Source of the DNA: Trema orientale
Taxonomy: Eukaryota > Streptophyta > Magnoliopsida > Rosales > Cannabaceae
Length of the DNA: 64,000 nucleotides
Direction of reading: 5' to 3'
Assembly (NCBI GenBank): GCA_002914845.1
Contig: JXTC01000038.1
Span: 810,407-874,406, forward strand
Positions 1 through 11,123 of this stretch are shown in pieces. Each line of letters begins with the position of its first letter. Position 1 is the stretch's first letter. Below the pieces are notes generated by a model, which did not search any database, was not told the DNA's origin, and saw nothing but the letters and a program-made list of their open reading frames with translations. The translations under genes were made by a program, and so were the position numbers.

Positions 1-400
1 TTCTTCGGGAGAAGATAGGTTCTAGTGCATAGGAGGGAGTCCTAGTGTGTGGAACTGAAAGCACGCCGTAGCAGAGAAGATTGATCCAGCAATTGAAGGG
101 AGTTCAAGAGCTTGGAGTCAAGTAAGACGAGTGGAGCTCGCTGAACATATTGAGTGAAGAGTCAAACACGGTGCATCAAGATGTGAGGAAGTCTTTCTTG
201 TTTAAGTCATTGGTGTTTGTACTTTAAAAATTTCTACTAATATGTTTCTTTCTCTTGGCGTGGCCCCATGGAGTAGGTTATCGAAAAATAGCCGAACCAT
301 GTAAAAATCTCTTGTGTCATTTATTTTTTTTTAATTTCGTTATTGTGATTGTTTTGCCTATAGCATACCTTTAATACTTCGTTGTTGCAATAACAATAAC
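1..400 (+). repeat. Probable 3' part of a Copia-type LTR (fragment)
   Basis: About 250-310 holds the short run found near the 3' end of many plant Copia LTRs: a GTGGCCCC..GGAGTAGGTT block followed by CCGAACCATGTAAAAATCT and a CTTGTGTC/T-rich tail. No coding frame is seen. The element would extend left of the window, so neither the start nor a target duplication can be checked, and the right end is only approximate. The call rests on resemblance to familiar LTR tails; a different repeat is possible. Confidence 0.4.
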
Positions 401-530
401 ACGACTAACTGTTGCAACAGCAGCAGAATTCCTCTAATTGTTGCAATAACAACGACAACCAATTTTTATATTTGTTTATCTCTAATAATAAATCGAAAAA
501 TTGGTATATCTGCAATCTTGGATCTTTCAG

Positions 531-1477
531 ATGGCACGGGAGCAGGAATGGAATAAACTTCATTTTGGCGATCTGAAAAGTTGCGAACAGGTTTGGTTGT
601 CAATCAATATGTATAGTGTTCGGTTGTTGTATAAAGATAGTATTGAGATAGTTCTAATATTTTATGTTTTCTGCATATTAAAGTTCCAGTACTGTTGAAG
701 GATGGACCAGGTCATTGGTCTTTGGCTAACATTAAACTGAAGTCTCAGATTGTTGACTTGTGGGATTTTATGGTCACAGCACGACACAAGATTCCACGTG
801 CGAATGCAACCACTGAAATGGTATTCTCTGGTGTAGGTTGTGTTTCATGTCAAAATTTGTATAAGATTGGCTTTTATTAATCTTTATTATATTATTAATT
901 GCAGCTGCAGACATTGGACATTCTATTCTTGTTTGACATTAAGATAAGTATGCCTAAAGGGTTTAAGTTTTCAAACTTTAAGATCGTATTTTACCCGAAG
1001 TACCGCAGCAAAGTAATGGGACTGATTGTGGACTATTCGTGATGAAGTTTATGGAATGATTTATTTGGGTGAAGTTACTGCTGATGCAGTAAATATTATG
1101 AAAGATAATAAGTTATTAGTATTGGTTGTTTTCTTATAGTTAACTGTTAAAATGACCCATAGTTTTGTATGCAGTTTCATCCGGATGAGGCTAGGCTAAA
1201 ATTTGTCCATTTGATTGTCTCTCGTGAGCTGAACAAGGTTGGGAGTCAGTGCATTACAGATTGTGATGCTTACTTTGACAAGGTGGCTAGTAAAGCGCAA
1301 ATGAGTAAAGAGGAAGATGAGGTCTCAATGTCAAGAGGACCAGTGCGCAGTCCATCTAAGTCACCCGTCGACCCTCGTTTTGCAACTAAAAAAGTAAAAG
1401 TTAAAAATATGTTCACTGGTTTATCCCCATCTCACCGGACCAGGAATGCGAAGCATCGACAGTTGGGTTTCACTTGA
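531..1477 (+). pseudogene. Ulp1-like C48 cysteine protease relic
   Basis: Pieces of a SUMO-protease-like (Ulp1/C48) catalytic domain are spread over several exons. A block at 690-820 encodes GPGHWSLANIK and LWDF, giving the catalytic His at 713-715 and Asp at 764-766; it ends at a GT donor (821). After an intron ending in TTGCAG (904), a block from 905 leads to PQQSNGTDCGLFVMKFME, with the oxyanion Gln and the catalytic Cys at 1027-1029. The last block (1169-1477) is a basic, Ser-rich C-terminus ending in a stop. Damage: a frame change near 980 and an in-frame TGA at 1057-1059 just after the Cys motif. A possible small upstream exon lies at 531-590. Such fragments are common in plants, often carried by Mutator-like elements. 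The family call is strong; exon ends are approximate; no active enzyme is expected. Confidence 0.7.
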
Positions 1478-2690
1478 TCTGTTTATGTTAGGTTCATGTT
1501 AACAAAAGGACATAAATATAAATGTAAATGTAGAAAAATGGTGACCTGTTTTGTAGTTTGTGAAACTATGAGTACATTACTAAAGAGATGACACAGTAGT
1601 AAGTTGAAGATGACTTAAAGTCTTAGATGACTTGTTTTGTTGAAGAATAGATCAGGATGGTGGAGTCTTAGATGACTTGGTTTGTGACAATGATGTCTTG
1701 GATATGTATTACATTTGGGCCAAAGTTAGTAGGACATGATATTTTTCTTAATTTCCTATATATGTAAAAGAACTGACATTGCACTGGGAAATGGAGTCAC
1801 ATGATCAATTGACTCTGGTACATTTAAAGGTGGTCTAGCATATTTGTCCAAAGCAAATATCCTTTGGTGCTCCATAGAACAAGAAAAATAGAGTGTGTGT
1901 GTGCATGTGATTGGTACTAGTTTCTGGGCCCGTGAATGAGGCTCGTGTAACAGGTCATTATATAAATTTTTATTTTTTGAAAATAGTAATTACATAATTT
2001 TAATAAATTGAAAAAATGTATGACAATTAAAAGAAATATAGCAGCTACAATTTTAATTAAACTACTAATACGAGATATTAATCAAATATAAAAAGTAAGG
2101 AATATATGCATCCTCTACCTAATGTGTTGCAGATGTTAGATCCTCCTATAATATTTCTTGCATTAACCAGAAAGAAATTAGGATAATGAAGATCAACATT
2201 ACAGCCAAAATTAAGTAAAATCTAAGCCTAGAGTTTGAACGCCTCAGTTTCGCATTCTCTTTATCTTAGGCATTAATTCGTTGTAACAAACCAGGGATTC
2301 TCTCTATAGATCTTCTGCACATCTTCGGATCACGCCAAAGAAAGAATCCGCACCCTGTTTTTTTGTCCTTTTCCTGTGTTGCACATAAAAAACAGTGATT
2401 AGAAAACAGAACTTGGGGGGACTAAACTAAGCAAGTTCTTTCCATAATGGTATAAAAACTTACGTAATTAGCACAACCATAAAACCTACGACCAGGATTT
2501 TCATTGATCCATGTAGTCCTAAGCACAACCCGATCGCCACAATTGCACCTTCACTTTACCCACGTGGATGAGCAACTACTAGAATCGATTTGGGTTTCAC
2601 TATAGTAGCAAGAGTCATTCTCTCTCCCTTTGTCATTCTCAAGAACCGGAGATATTTTTGTAAAATTTCTCATCCTTTCATGGGTATACC
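1478..2690. other. Intergenic, no gene seen
   Basis: AT-rich DNA downstream of the protease relic. No convincing open frame, RNA gene or bounded repeat is visible on either strand. Confidence 0.5.
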
Positions 2691-2720
2691 GTATATGGAG
2701 TAGGGAAAACTAGGGATCCC

Positions 2721-4663
2721 CTTATATATTAGAATGGGTCCACCTACTCCTGGGCAAAACTAATAAATATGCATATGTATTTATTATTATTTTAGTGTAG
2801 TTCTTAGACTGGATTACAACGACTAGTCCTACCAAATTTAAAACTGCATGTGGAAGGAAGACTCCCTCCTTCCAGAATTAGTACTACATTTTGAAAAACT
2901 TTACACGTGATGTCAAACTTAATTTATTTTACACTAAGTTTGACTTTTACACTTAGTTTTACACGTGATGTTAATTTAGGCATTACACTAATTGTCTTCA
3001 CCCTTTAGTTTGATTTTTACACTAATATTACTAATTTTAATTTGAACTACATTGCCTAATTAACCATTATAATGCCTAAACTTGTCTAGTTTCATAACTG
3101 ACCATATTTCTATAGTCTTCATACCTTTAATTTGAGTTTTACACTAAGATTATCACTCTTGGATGGAACCACATTGCCTAATTGACCATTATAATGCCTA
3201 AACTTGTCTAGTTTCATAATTGACTATATTTCTATAGTCTTCATACCTTTAATTTGAGTTTTACACTAGGATTATCACTCTTGATTGGAATTATATTACC
3301 TAATTGATCATTATAATGCCTAAACTTAGTTAGTTTCATAATTAATCACATTTCTATAGTCTTCATACCTTTAATTTGAGTTTTACACTATGATTACCAA
3401 TCTTTATTGGAACCACTTCGCCTAATTGACTATTATAATGCCTAAACGTATTTAGTTTCATAAATGACCACATTTCTATAGTCTTTACTCCTTAGTTTGA
3501 CTTTTACAGTAAGATTACCAATCTTAATTTGAACTACATTGCCTAATTGATTATTATAATGCCTAAACTTAGTTAGTTTCATAATTGATCATGTTTCTAT
3601 AGTTTTCATACCTTTAATTTGAGTTTTACGCTATAATTACCAATTTCAAATCGAACCACATTGCCTAATTGACCATTATAATGCCTAAACTTGTCTAATT
3701 TCATAATTGACCATATTTGTATAGTCTTCACCCCTTAGTTTGACTTTTACACTAAGATTACCAATCTTAATTTGAACCATATTGCCTAATTGACCACTAT
3801 AATGCCTAAACTTGTCTAGTTTTATAATTGATCATATTTCTATAGTCTTCATACATTTAATTTGAGTTTTACACTATGATTACCAATTTTAATTGGAACC
3901 ACTTTGCCTAATTGACCATTATAATGCCTAAACTTGTCTAGTTTCATAAATGACCACATTTCTATATTCTTCATCCCTTAGTTTGACTTTTACACTAAGA
4001 CTACCAGTCTTAATTGGAACCAAATTGCCTAATTAACCATTATAATGCCTAAACTTGTCTAGTTTCATAATTGATCACGTTTCTATAGTCTCCATACCCT
4101 TAGTTTGACTTTTACACTAAAATTACTAATCTTAATTGGAAGCACATTGCCTAAGTGACCATTATAATGCCTAAAATTATCTAGTTTCATAATTGATCAC
4201 GTTTCTATAGTCTTCATACCCTTAGTTTGACTTCTACACTAGGATTACTAATCTTAATTGGAACTACATTGTCTAATTGACCATTAGAATACCTAAACTT
4301 GTCTAGTTTCATAATTGACCATAATTTATAGTCTTCACCCCTTAGTTTGACTTTTACACTAGATTACCAATCTTAATTGGAACCACATTCCACAATTGAT
4401 CATTATAATGCCTAAACTTGATTAGTTTCATAATTGATCACATTACAATAAAAAATGGTTCTATCTCTTACAATAAAAAATGGTTCTATCTACTCCTGAG
4501 TTTCATTTCATCCTTTTGTATATTAGAATAAAAAAGAGATGCACATACTCCTGGGCAAAACTGGTACATGTTTACGTGCATTTATTATTATTTGATGTGA
4601 AGGGAAGTTTCCCTCATTTCAGAATTTGTAGTAAATTTTTGAAACCTTAGCACGTGAAGTCAA
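2721..4663 (+). repeat. Direct duplication flanking the 122-bp array
   Basis: The sequence left of the array (about 2721-2916) returns on the right (about 4513-4663) in the same orientation. Shared landmarks, in order: TATATTAGAAT, ACTCCTGGGCAAAACT, a TTTATTATTATTT run, CCAGAATT/TCAGAATT, TTTTGAAA, and CACGTGATGTCAA/CACGTGAAGTCAA. The left copy carries about 50 extra bases in the middle. The copies are clearly diverged, so the duplication is old. The array lies between them. Confidence 0.65.
2991..4446 (+). repeat. Tandem array, 12 copies of a ~122-bp unit
   Basis: The landmark AATGCCTAAA (with variants) recurs at 3071, 3193, 3315, 3437, 3558, 3680, 3801, 3923, 4044, 4166, 4288 and 4407, a spacing of 119-122 bp. 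Each unit also carries TCTATAGTCTTCA, a TTTGA(C/G)TTTTACACTA block, an AATCTTAATTGGAACCACATT block and TAGTTTCATAATTGA. Units differ by scattered substitutions and the last copies are the most diverged. No reading frame runs through it. It looks like a local minisatellite-to-satellite expansion. Confidence 0.93.
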
Positions 4664-4677
4664 TATTTGAATGGTTT

Positions 4678-5110
4678 ATACTCGTCTTCACATGCTTATG
4701 ACTTGTCTTTTTTCAATTACTATATATAGTATATATCATACCTCTGTAAGGCCTTGATTATCAATTTTTGGTACACCATTATCTCATCTAATACTTTATA
4801 GGTCAGCTTGGGTAGCCTTTTTAGTACATTACGTTTTTCAGATTTGATCCTGCGGAATTGTCCTTGGCCTTCATCAAATATTCATTTAAAATATTTGACG
4901 AATTAATTAATGTGTTTCAATTTCACCATGTCATTATATGATCATGCACTTTTTACAAATTTCATTTTTCAGTTACTATTTAGCAAAGCTTGAAGCTAGA
5001 AGAGTTAATGATACTTGGATAATTATCAAAAATTGATTAATGTGATTCTTTAATATAATCTTGGATGTATCAAGTTACTTGTATTTTCCGATTAGCTTGT
5101 ATAATATAAT
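4678..5110 (+). repeat. Dispersed direct repeat, copy A
   Basis: Matches 6172-6660 in the same orientation. Shared blocks include CTATAAGGC/CTGTAAGGC, TTTATAGGTCAGCTTGGGTAG, TTTTTAGTACATT, TTTTTCAGATTTGA, TTGTC(C/T)TTGGCC, then after a variable spacer TTGGATAATTAT and TTGATTAATGTGATTCTTT. Both copies are AT-rich and non-coding. Confidence 0.7.
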
Positions 5111-5562
5111 AACAGGTTATATAAGCATAATTCATTTTCTTTCCCATCAACAGTGAAATAAAGCACCAAAACAATATTTTAATTAATATTAAGGTGAATG
5201 GGAGTATTATTCCAAAATTAAGAACTTTAATCCAAGCGGATAAAATTAAACACTAAATCAGTGGCACTACTCTGATAGTACTATTATGTAAGTAAACATT
5301 AGGTTGACATCATTTCTACTTTAAAAAACACAGAAAAAAACATAAATAATAGAATACAATATGGCTCTTGACTTAGCAAAATAAAACAACACCTACCACC
5401 ATGAAACAAAATAAAACACAACACTCCTTAGCACAAAAAAAATAAAAAAATAAACAAGCAGCGATCCCACAAAACTGCTGTTTTTGGAAACAAAGTTATA
5501 CTAAGAAAACACCATATGGTCCCATCTCACTGCCTAAATATACTGCATGCGTCCCATCGCTT

Positions 5563-5877
5563 CTAGCCATTTGGAAGACCGTACGTTTGAAACCATTGGT
5601 CCTTCAACCTAGCCAAGTCCTTTGTCACAGCCGTCTTCTGTGCCTCATAACCTTGAAGCAGACACCTACGATCCTTGCTCCTCATCAAATAACCCACAGT
5701 ATCACCGAAAAGACCCATCGCCTCAGTAGTGGCGGCTCTGCCTTTGTCTATGGCAATCTTCTTGTTCAAAGTCTTGATGTATGACTCGCAATCCTTGATT
5801 GTAGTTTTTGGAGCTTTAACCTTCGCGACATAGCCCTCCATTTCTCTATTACTAGGAATCTCAGACTTGGAAGCCAT
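5563..5877 (-). CDS. Orphan 104-aa protein, charged, probably helical
   Basis: A complete minus-strand frame with an ATG at 5877 and a stop at 5563. The protein is rich in Lys, Glu, Asp, Thr and Ala, with a likely amphipathic or coiled-coil stretch over residues 15-55 (AKVKAPKTTIKDCESYIKTL) and a second helix around 70-95. There is no signal peptide or membrane segment. I do not recognise the family. Support for a real gene: codon use is balanced, not AT-driven; the frame is much longer than expected in this composition; and a TATAAAAA box lies about 85-95 bp upstream. It sits between the two copies of a dispersed direct repeat, so it may have travelled with duplicated DNA. A longer spliced form is possible. 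Confidence 0.5.
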   Translation of the reverse strand: MASKSEIPSNREMEGYVAKVKAPKTTIKDCESYIKTLNKKIAIDKGRAATTEAMGLFGDTVGYLMRSKDRRCLLQGYEAQKTAVTKDLARLKDQWFQTYGLPNG

Positions 5878-5960
5878 CGTATTGGATTAAAATAATTATT
5901 ATAATTTGAGAAGTTTTTTTTATCTTTTTTTGCTTGAAATATTTTGACAAGTATTTGGTC

Positions 5961-5970
5961 TTTTTATATG
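5961..5970 (-). promoter_or_regulatory. Candidate TATA box of the 104-aa gene
   Basis: On the minus strand this reads CATATAAAAA, a good plant TATA match, 84-93 bp before the ATG at 5877. That is a normal distance for a short 5' leader. Confidence 0.45.
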
Positions 5971-6171
5971 GGTTCAAGAACGTTTAAATCTTGAACATAC
6001 AATTTATATGGACAATAATTGAAGAGACACCATTAAACAGTTCTCGACGCATCAGTTCTAGTAATAACGGTTTCCAATCTACCTCAATTAATTACCTGAA
6101 TCATGTGGATCTAAAGTAATTAGTAACAACTTTTTATTTAATTCGACGATCCAAATCCATTGTAATATTAC

Positions 6172-6660
6172 TCTACTCGTCTTTCCATGCTTCTCAATTG
6201 TCTTTTTCCAATTACCTTTTATAGTATTTTGTTCGTACTTCTATAAGGCTTTGATAATGAATTTTGTGTACACCAGTGTCTTACCCAATAGCTTATAGGT
6301 CAGCTTGGGTAGTCTTTTTAGTACATTTACTTTTTCAGATTTGACCATATGAAATTGTCTTTGGCCAATATTTTCTAGGGAATATTATATACGGGTTAAA
6401 ACATAGAAATTAACTACAATTTGGATTATGATCAGTCACATAAATCATGATCAATCACATGATCAATGGTCCATGGTCTGACGTTAATTTTTTCATTTTT
6501 TATCTCTAATTTCATAGCAATCATGTGATCAATGGGTTCAGGCTAATCTTGGATAATTATGAAAATTTGATTAATGTGATTCTTTTTTAATACAATCTGC
6601 GATGTTTTAAGTTATTTGTCTTTTCTAATTACCTTGTATAGTATACTAGTTAACAGACCA
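6172..6660 (+). repeat. Dispersed direct repeat, copy B
   Basis: Second copy of the 4678-5110 block, same orientation. It carries a longer internal spacer (about 6372-6545), itself holding two CATGATCAATGG-like runs. The two copies bracket the 104-aa orphan gene. Confidence 0.7.
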
Positions 6661-7199
6661 TTATAATCCTACTATAGAAAAAAAAAACCAAAAAATCCAA
6701 ACAAATACTGACACAACTCACAATACCATGGATATGGGTACGTAATCTTTTCCTATGTGGTAAACCAACAGACATTATTTTGCTTCGCACGATTTCTCAA
6801 TAAATTAAGGAAGCCAGCTAACAACCCTAAAAACTACTATGTACAAGCATAATACCTTTTGTATAATACCTACTGTGTAGAAGTAAATTATATTAATGGG
6901 ATTACCTCTTAAAATTAGCAATCAGAATATCTTCTATACCTTTACAAAATTTTAATTAAAGTAACATCTTTTTAGCAATATTGGTTAATGTGATTTTTGC
7001 TCACTCTTTCCAAACCTCCCCAAATCAATATAACATCAGATATATTAAAGGAACTAATAAATTGAATACTATTCACTTTTTTTTCTCTCTTCAGGCATGC
7101 TCATAAAGCCCAAAATAATAGGATCCATTTACGTGATACATCCCAAATCATCAACATATTAACCAAAAAAATAATTCTCAAATCTTTCAAGTTTCGTAG
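6661..7199. other. Intergenic, AT-rich
   Basis: No coding frame seen. A pyrimidine-rich stretch ending in TTTCGTAG at 7199 could act as a splice acceptor for the open frame that follows. Confidence 0.4.
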
Positions 7200-7750
7200 C
7201 ATCAATCATAGAGAGAACTAACAACTCATATGTCAATGAAGAGAAATCTTCTGAAGTGTGTCCCATTTACAAGAAAACAAGTGAAACCATAGACAATCCG
7301 AAGGAAGTCATACTCAACAATCACAACAAGCTAACGAGTATAACGGAGCAAATTTATGAAGCAACGCGAAGGTTGGATAGGGCCACACAAGCAATAGAGA
7401 CCACCTCTAAGGATTTACATTGCCATGGATACACTGCCAAGGGACACCGAGTCAACTCGACTTTGAAGGAGATGATGGAAGAAGATGCAATTGCTTCCGT
7501 TGAGTCTACTGAACTAAGCTGCGAGAAATGCATCAACAAAAGGGAATCCATAGATGGTTTAGTACAAACTCTTCTCGATAATTATCTAAGGTTAATTGAC
7601 ATTGGAGTCGATTTTTATAGAGCAAAAAAGCACATAGACAAGACCAAGAAATCACTCAATTTTGTCTCTAAAATGTTGCATGATCACAGATTCAATACTA
7701 AATTAGAGAAGATCATCGACGAGTACAAGGGTGGGAATTTGCGCATCTAA
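7200..7750 (+). CDS. Orphan coding frame, up to ~183 aa, no clear start
   Basis: An open frame runs from just after a stop at 7160 to a TAA at 7748-7750. The first in-frame ATG is only at 7472, well inside. The encoded product is polar and helical, with heptad-like stretches (NNHNKLTSITEQIYEATRRL; DFYRAKKHIDKTKKSLNFVS) and four Cys, two of them in a CEKC motif. No signal peptide or membrane segment is seen. I do not recognise the family. ATGs at 7230 and 7236 are in another frame, so the gene either has an upstream exon (acceptor TTTCGTAG at 7199) or has suffered a small frameshift near 7240. It follows the second copy of the dispersed repeat. A partial or broken gene is as likely as a working one. 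Confidence 0.4.
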
Positions 7751-8323
7751 CATTCTGCTTTTTATCAACCCAATTTCTAACTGAAAACCTAATTACATTT
7801 TTTATTTTAAATCCAATATACCAACTGTATATTGTTGCACTCAGAGAAATTAACGACTTATCTCTTCGGTTCATATTAACGTAACATCTTTCTTCAAAAC
7901 AATATTAATTACTTCAAACTACCTCTTACATGATTCTGAAAATACACTACCTCTTTCACCTTCAAAATTTATACCTAATCACAGAAGCTGCATCCTATTA
8001 CTACTAGTATCACCTCCACTTGCGAACGATGCAAATGATAAAAAAGCATGATACCTAACAACACTAAAACATGATAACTAACAACACTCACTTCTACCAT
8101 CGTAAAGAATAAGCAAGAACTAAGGTAAGCTATCTCAGATCTTTTGATGAAACTTTTATTCACACTACTTTCATACACATATATCTTTATTATCACATAG
8201 TTTAGATTTTCACTTCCTTTCTTATTATTCACGTTCAACATTCATATTTTAATTGCCTAAAATCATTTCAAACTTCTTTACCAGAAGTTAAATCATCTAC
8301 CTTAAACACTTTTTGAACACAAT
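7751..8323. other. Intergenic, no gene seen
   Basis: AT-rich DNA between the orphan frame and the FAR1-related relic. The short minus-strand frame here is compositionally random. Confidence 0.4.
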
Positions 8324-11123
8324 ATGATGGATGTTGATCATTTGTCTACACTACCAAAATGGACAGAAATACTTCATTCTCTACAAATTGATAAGCCTTT
8401 AATCGAAATCGATACTGGTGATGTGGTTGGAAAGGTTTTGGACTCTCTTCAAAAGTAGGAAACGTTCTATATCACTTACTCTAAGTGGATGGGATTCAGT
8501 ATTCGAATAGATAATATCTAAAAGAAAGATGACATCATAACAATGCATAGATGTGTGTGTTCAAAGGAAGGGTTTCGAAGAGAGAAATATAATAACATGT
8601 CGGATCGTAAAAAAAGACCTAAGCCTATCACTAGGACTGGTTGTCAAGCAGTTATTTGAGTTGTTTGACTTAAAAAATACTGATACTTGGCAAGCAAAAG
8701 AATTTGTCTCGAAGCACAATTATGAAACAGCATCACTAGCTGAGTTGCAATTCCTTAGATCCAATCGTGTTGTTACTGATGCTATGCAAGCTCAAGTCAT
8801 ATCAATGAACAAAGTTGGGATAAAGACTTTACATATAATGTCACATGTAGCTTTGCAATCTGGTGGATATGAAAAACTACCATGCCAATTGCGAGACATC
8901 TACAACAACCTTGCCGGTTCTAGAAGAAAACAAGCATTACAAACAGACTCTGAAGGTGCTTTAGGTTATCTAAATTGTCTTTCGCTCAAAGACCCTGATT
9001 TATTTGTTCAATACTAAGTGGATGATGAAAATCAACTGTCAAATCTGTTTTGGGCAGATGGAAATATGAGGCAGGATTATAGGATATTTGGGGACGCTCT
9101 TGCGTTCGACACAACTTACAAAACAAACAAATATCACAAATCTTTTCTTATCCTTGTAGGACTCAATCACCATTTCGAAACTACTGTTTTTAGTTTTGCC
9201 CTCTTACTCGATGAGACAATCGATACTTTTATTTGGCTGCTAAGAGTGTTTCTGGAATGCATGGGACAACAAAAACCACAAGTAGTTTTGACTGACGGTG
9301 ATCCAGCAATGAGATTTGCAATCTCAGAAATCTTTCACAATGCTACACATCGTTTATGTGGTTGGCATCTTGGTATAAACGCTTCTAAAAATGTTAAAGA
9401 TCCACTCTTTAAGCAAGGATTGCAAGATGTTATGTATAACTACTACAAATGAGATGTGTTCATGAATAAGTGGACTGCCTTGTTGGAATGGTTTGATTTG
9501 ACAGAAAATGAATGGTGCAATATTCTTTTCGATAAAAGGAAGGTTGGGCCGAATGTTATTTAAGGGGTCAGTTTTTTGGGGGCATGCGAACAACACAATG
9601 TTGTGAGTCAATGAATTCGTGCCTAAAGAAATTTGTTAAAGCTGAATACCCACTGCGAGAGTTTATATCAAGCACTGATCTCACCTTCTCTAAGATGCGA
9701 CACACAGAATTACAACATGATTACACAAGCAAGCACACCTCTCCACAACTACCACCCAGAGATAATGCACTCCAAATTTACTACGAACAATGTGGGAAAG
9801 TATTCACTAGGGAATTATACTACAAAGTTGCAGAACAGATTAGTAAAAAAAATGCATACTACATTATCAATTGTCAAGATGAGGCCACTTCTCATATCTT
9901 CAGTTTAGGGAAGTTTCCACAAGGTGATTTAGGTTATAAAGTCACACAGAACCTACTTCAACAATATTTAAACTGCACATGCTTGTTGTTCAAGACTAAT
10001 GGATATCCATGCAGATATATATGGGCAGTCATGAAGTTTATTGGCATCAGAATTATTCCAGACTCTCTAATTATAAAAAGATAGCAAAAAGATGCAAAAT
10101 CCAATTCACATGTCATGTATATTAAGTTTTTTGGTATTTACTAACTCTTAAAAATTATTTGGTTGGCACTGATGTTTGTTCTAAATTTTAATTAACATGA
10201 AACGTGTAAGCATTTTTTACTGTTAATTATTTTGTATAGCGGTTTTATACATGTCTAACATTTCCTTATTAACTAAATTTAACTCCCTATCAATTTATCA
10301 CCTCTACTGTCTCTTTCTCTTTTCTTTCATTTACTCTCTCTCTCTCACATACACTCTCTCTACATGAAGAAAATCATAATCCAATATAATTTAGCTATAA
10401 TAATTAATAACTCTTATAAATTTGTACGTTTATTTGTTTATATGTTATCCATATTGCGTCTGACTTAACTTTCTCGTTTCTTTATAATGGGATAGTTAAT
10501 TATATTATTTTTAATAAGTTGTTTGTGGATCGAAACCTTAAGTTATATTTGTGCTTTTTTAAGTTTTACTCTCTCTCTCTCTACATCTATTCCAGAGCTC
10601 TCCATTTAGCTAGAAGAACATATACAATTATACAGGTGTGGAGCTCTCAATTCGGATGCTAACATGATGAATTACTATGCTTCCAAAGTTGAAAGTTCAT
10701 ATAAGACTGCAAAGGATGAGATTGCTAGGCTAATTGCAATATTCAAGGATGCATTTGAAACAAACTCTACAAACAATAACTATACTCAAATAGCATCAAC
10801 TAACTATATGAGTAACCTAAACATTGTTAGAGACCCTATCGTTGTTAGGGCAAAAGGAACAAGTCATGCCGGATCGCTTAGAGATGGAGTACATGCAGAT
10901 GCACCCATTGGAACTGTGAAGAGAGCAAGAGTATGCCGAATTTGCTATGCTGTAGGGCATGATACACACAATTGTAGCGAAAGGGATTAGAGTTCGAAGA
11001 AGCCGTGGAGGAGCTTCATCAAGTGATGCCACATTTGATCAAGAACAAGCTGCAGAGATTTATAGTGCAACTAGATTGGATAATATGATTGATTCTATCA
11101 ATACTTCGAATTTTATGTATTGA
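8324..11123 (+). pseudogene. FAR1-related (MULE transposase-derived) gene, broken
   Basis: Domain order is that of a FAR1/FRS protein. FAR1 DNA-binding domain (about 8455-8655): YSKWMGFSIRI, VCSKEGF, RPKPITRTGCQAVI. A linker reads FLRSNR and GGYEKLPC. MULE transposase core (9018-9452): ALAFDTTYKTNKY, TDGDPAMRFAI, HRLCGWHLGINASKN. Then FFGGMRTTQCCESMNS (about 9570) and a SWIM-type finger (about 9966-10035), CTC..PCRY, whose final His is replaced by Tyr. After a probable intron (about 10085-10635) a last block carries RDPIVVRAKGT and a zinc knuckle, CRICYAVGHDTHNC. Damage: in-frame stops near 8456, 8518 and 8654, at 9015-9017 and 9450-9452, with frame shifts near 8655 and 9540. No terminal repeats were found, so it may be a decayed domesticated gene or an old element body. 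Family call sure; function lost. Confidence 0.9.

Noticed and set aside
2991-4446. CRISPR-like array
   Set aside because: Units are contiguous ~122-bp tandem copies with no short repeat/unique spacer pattern, in eukaryotic DNA.
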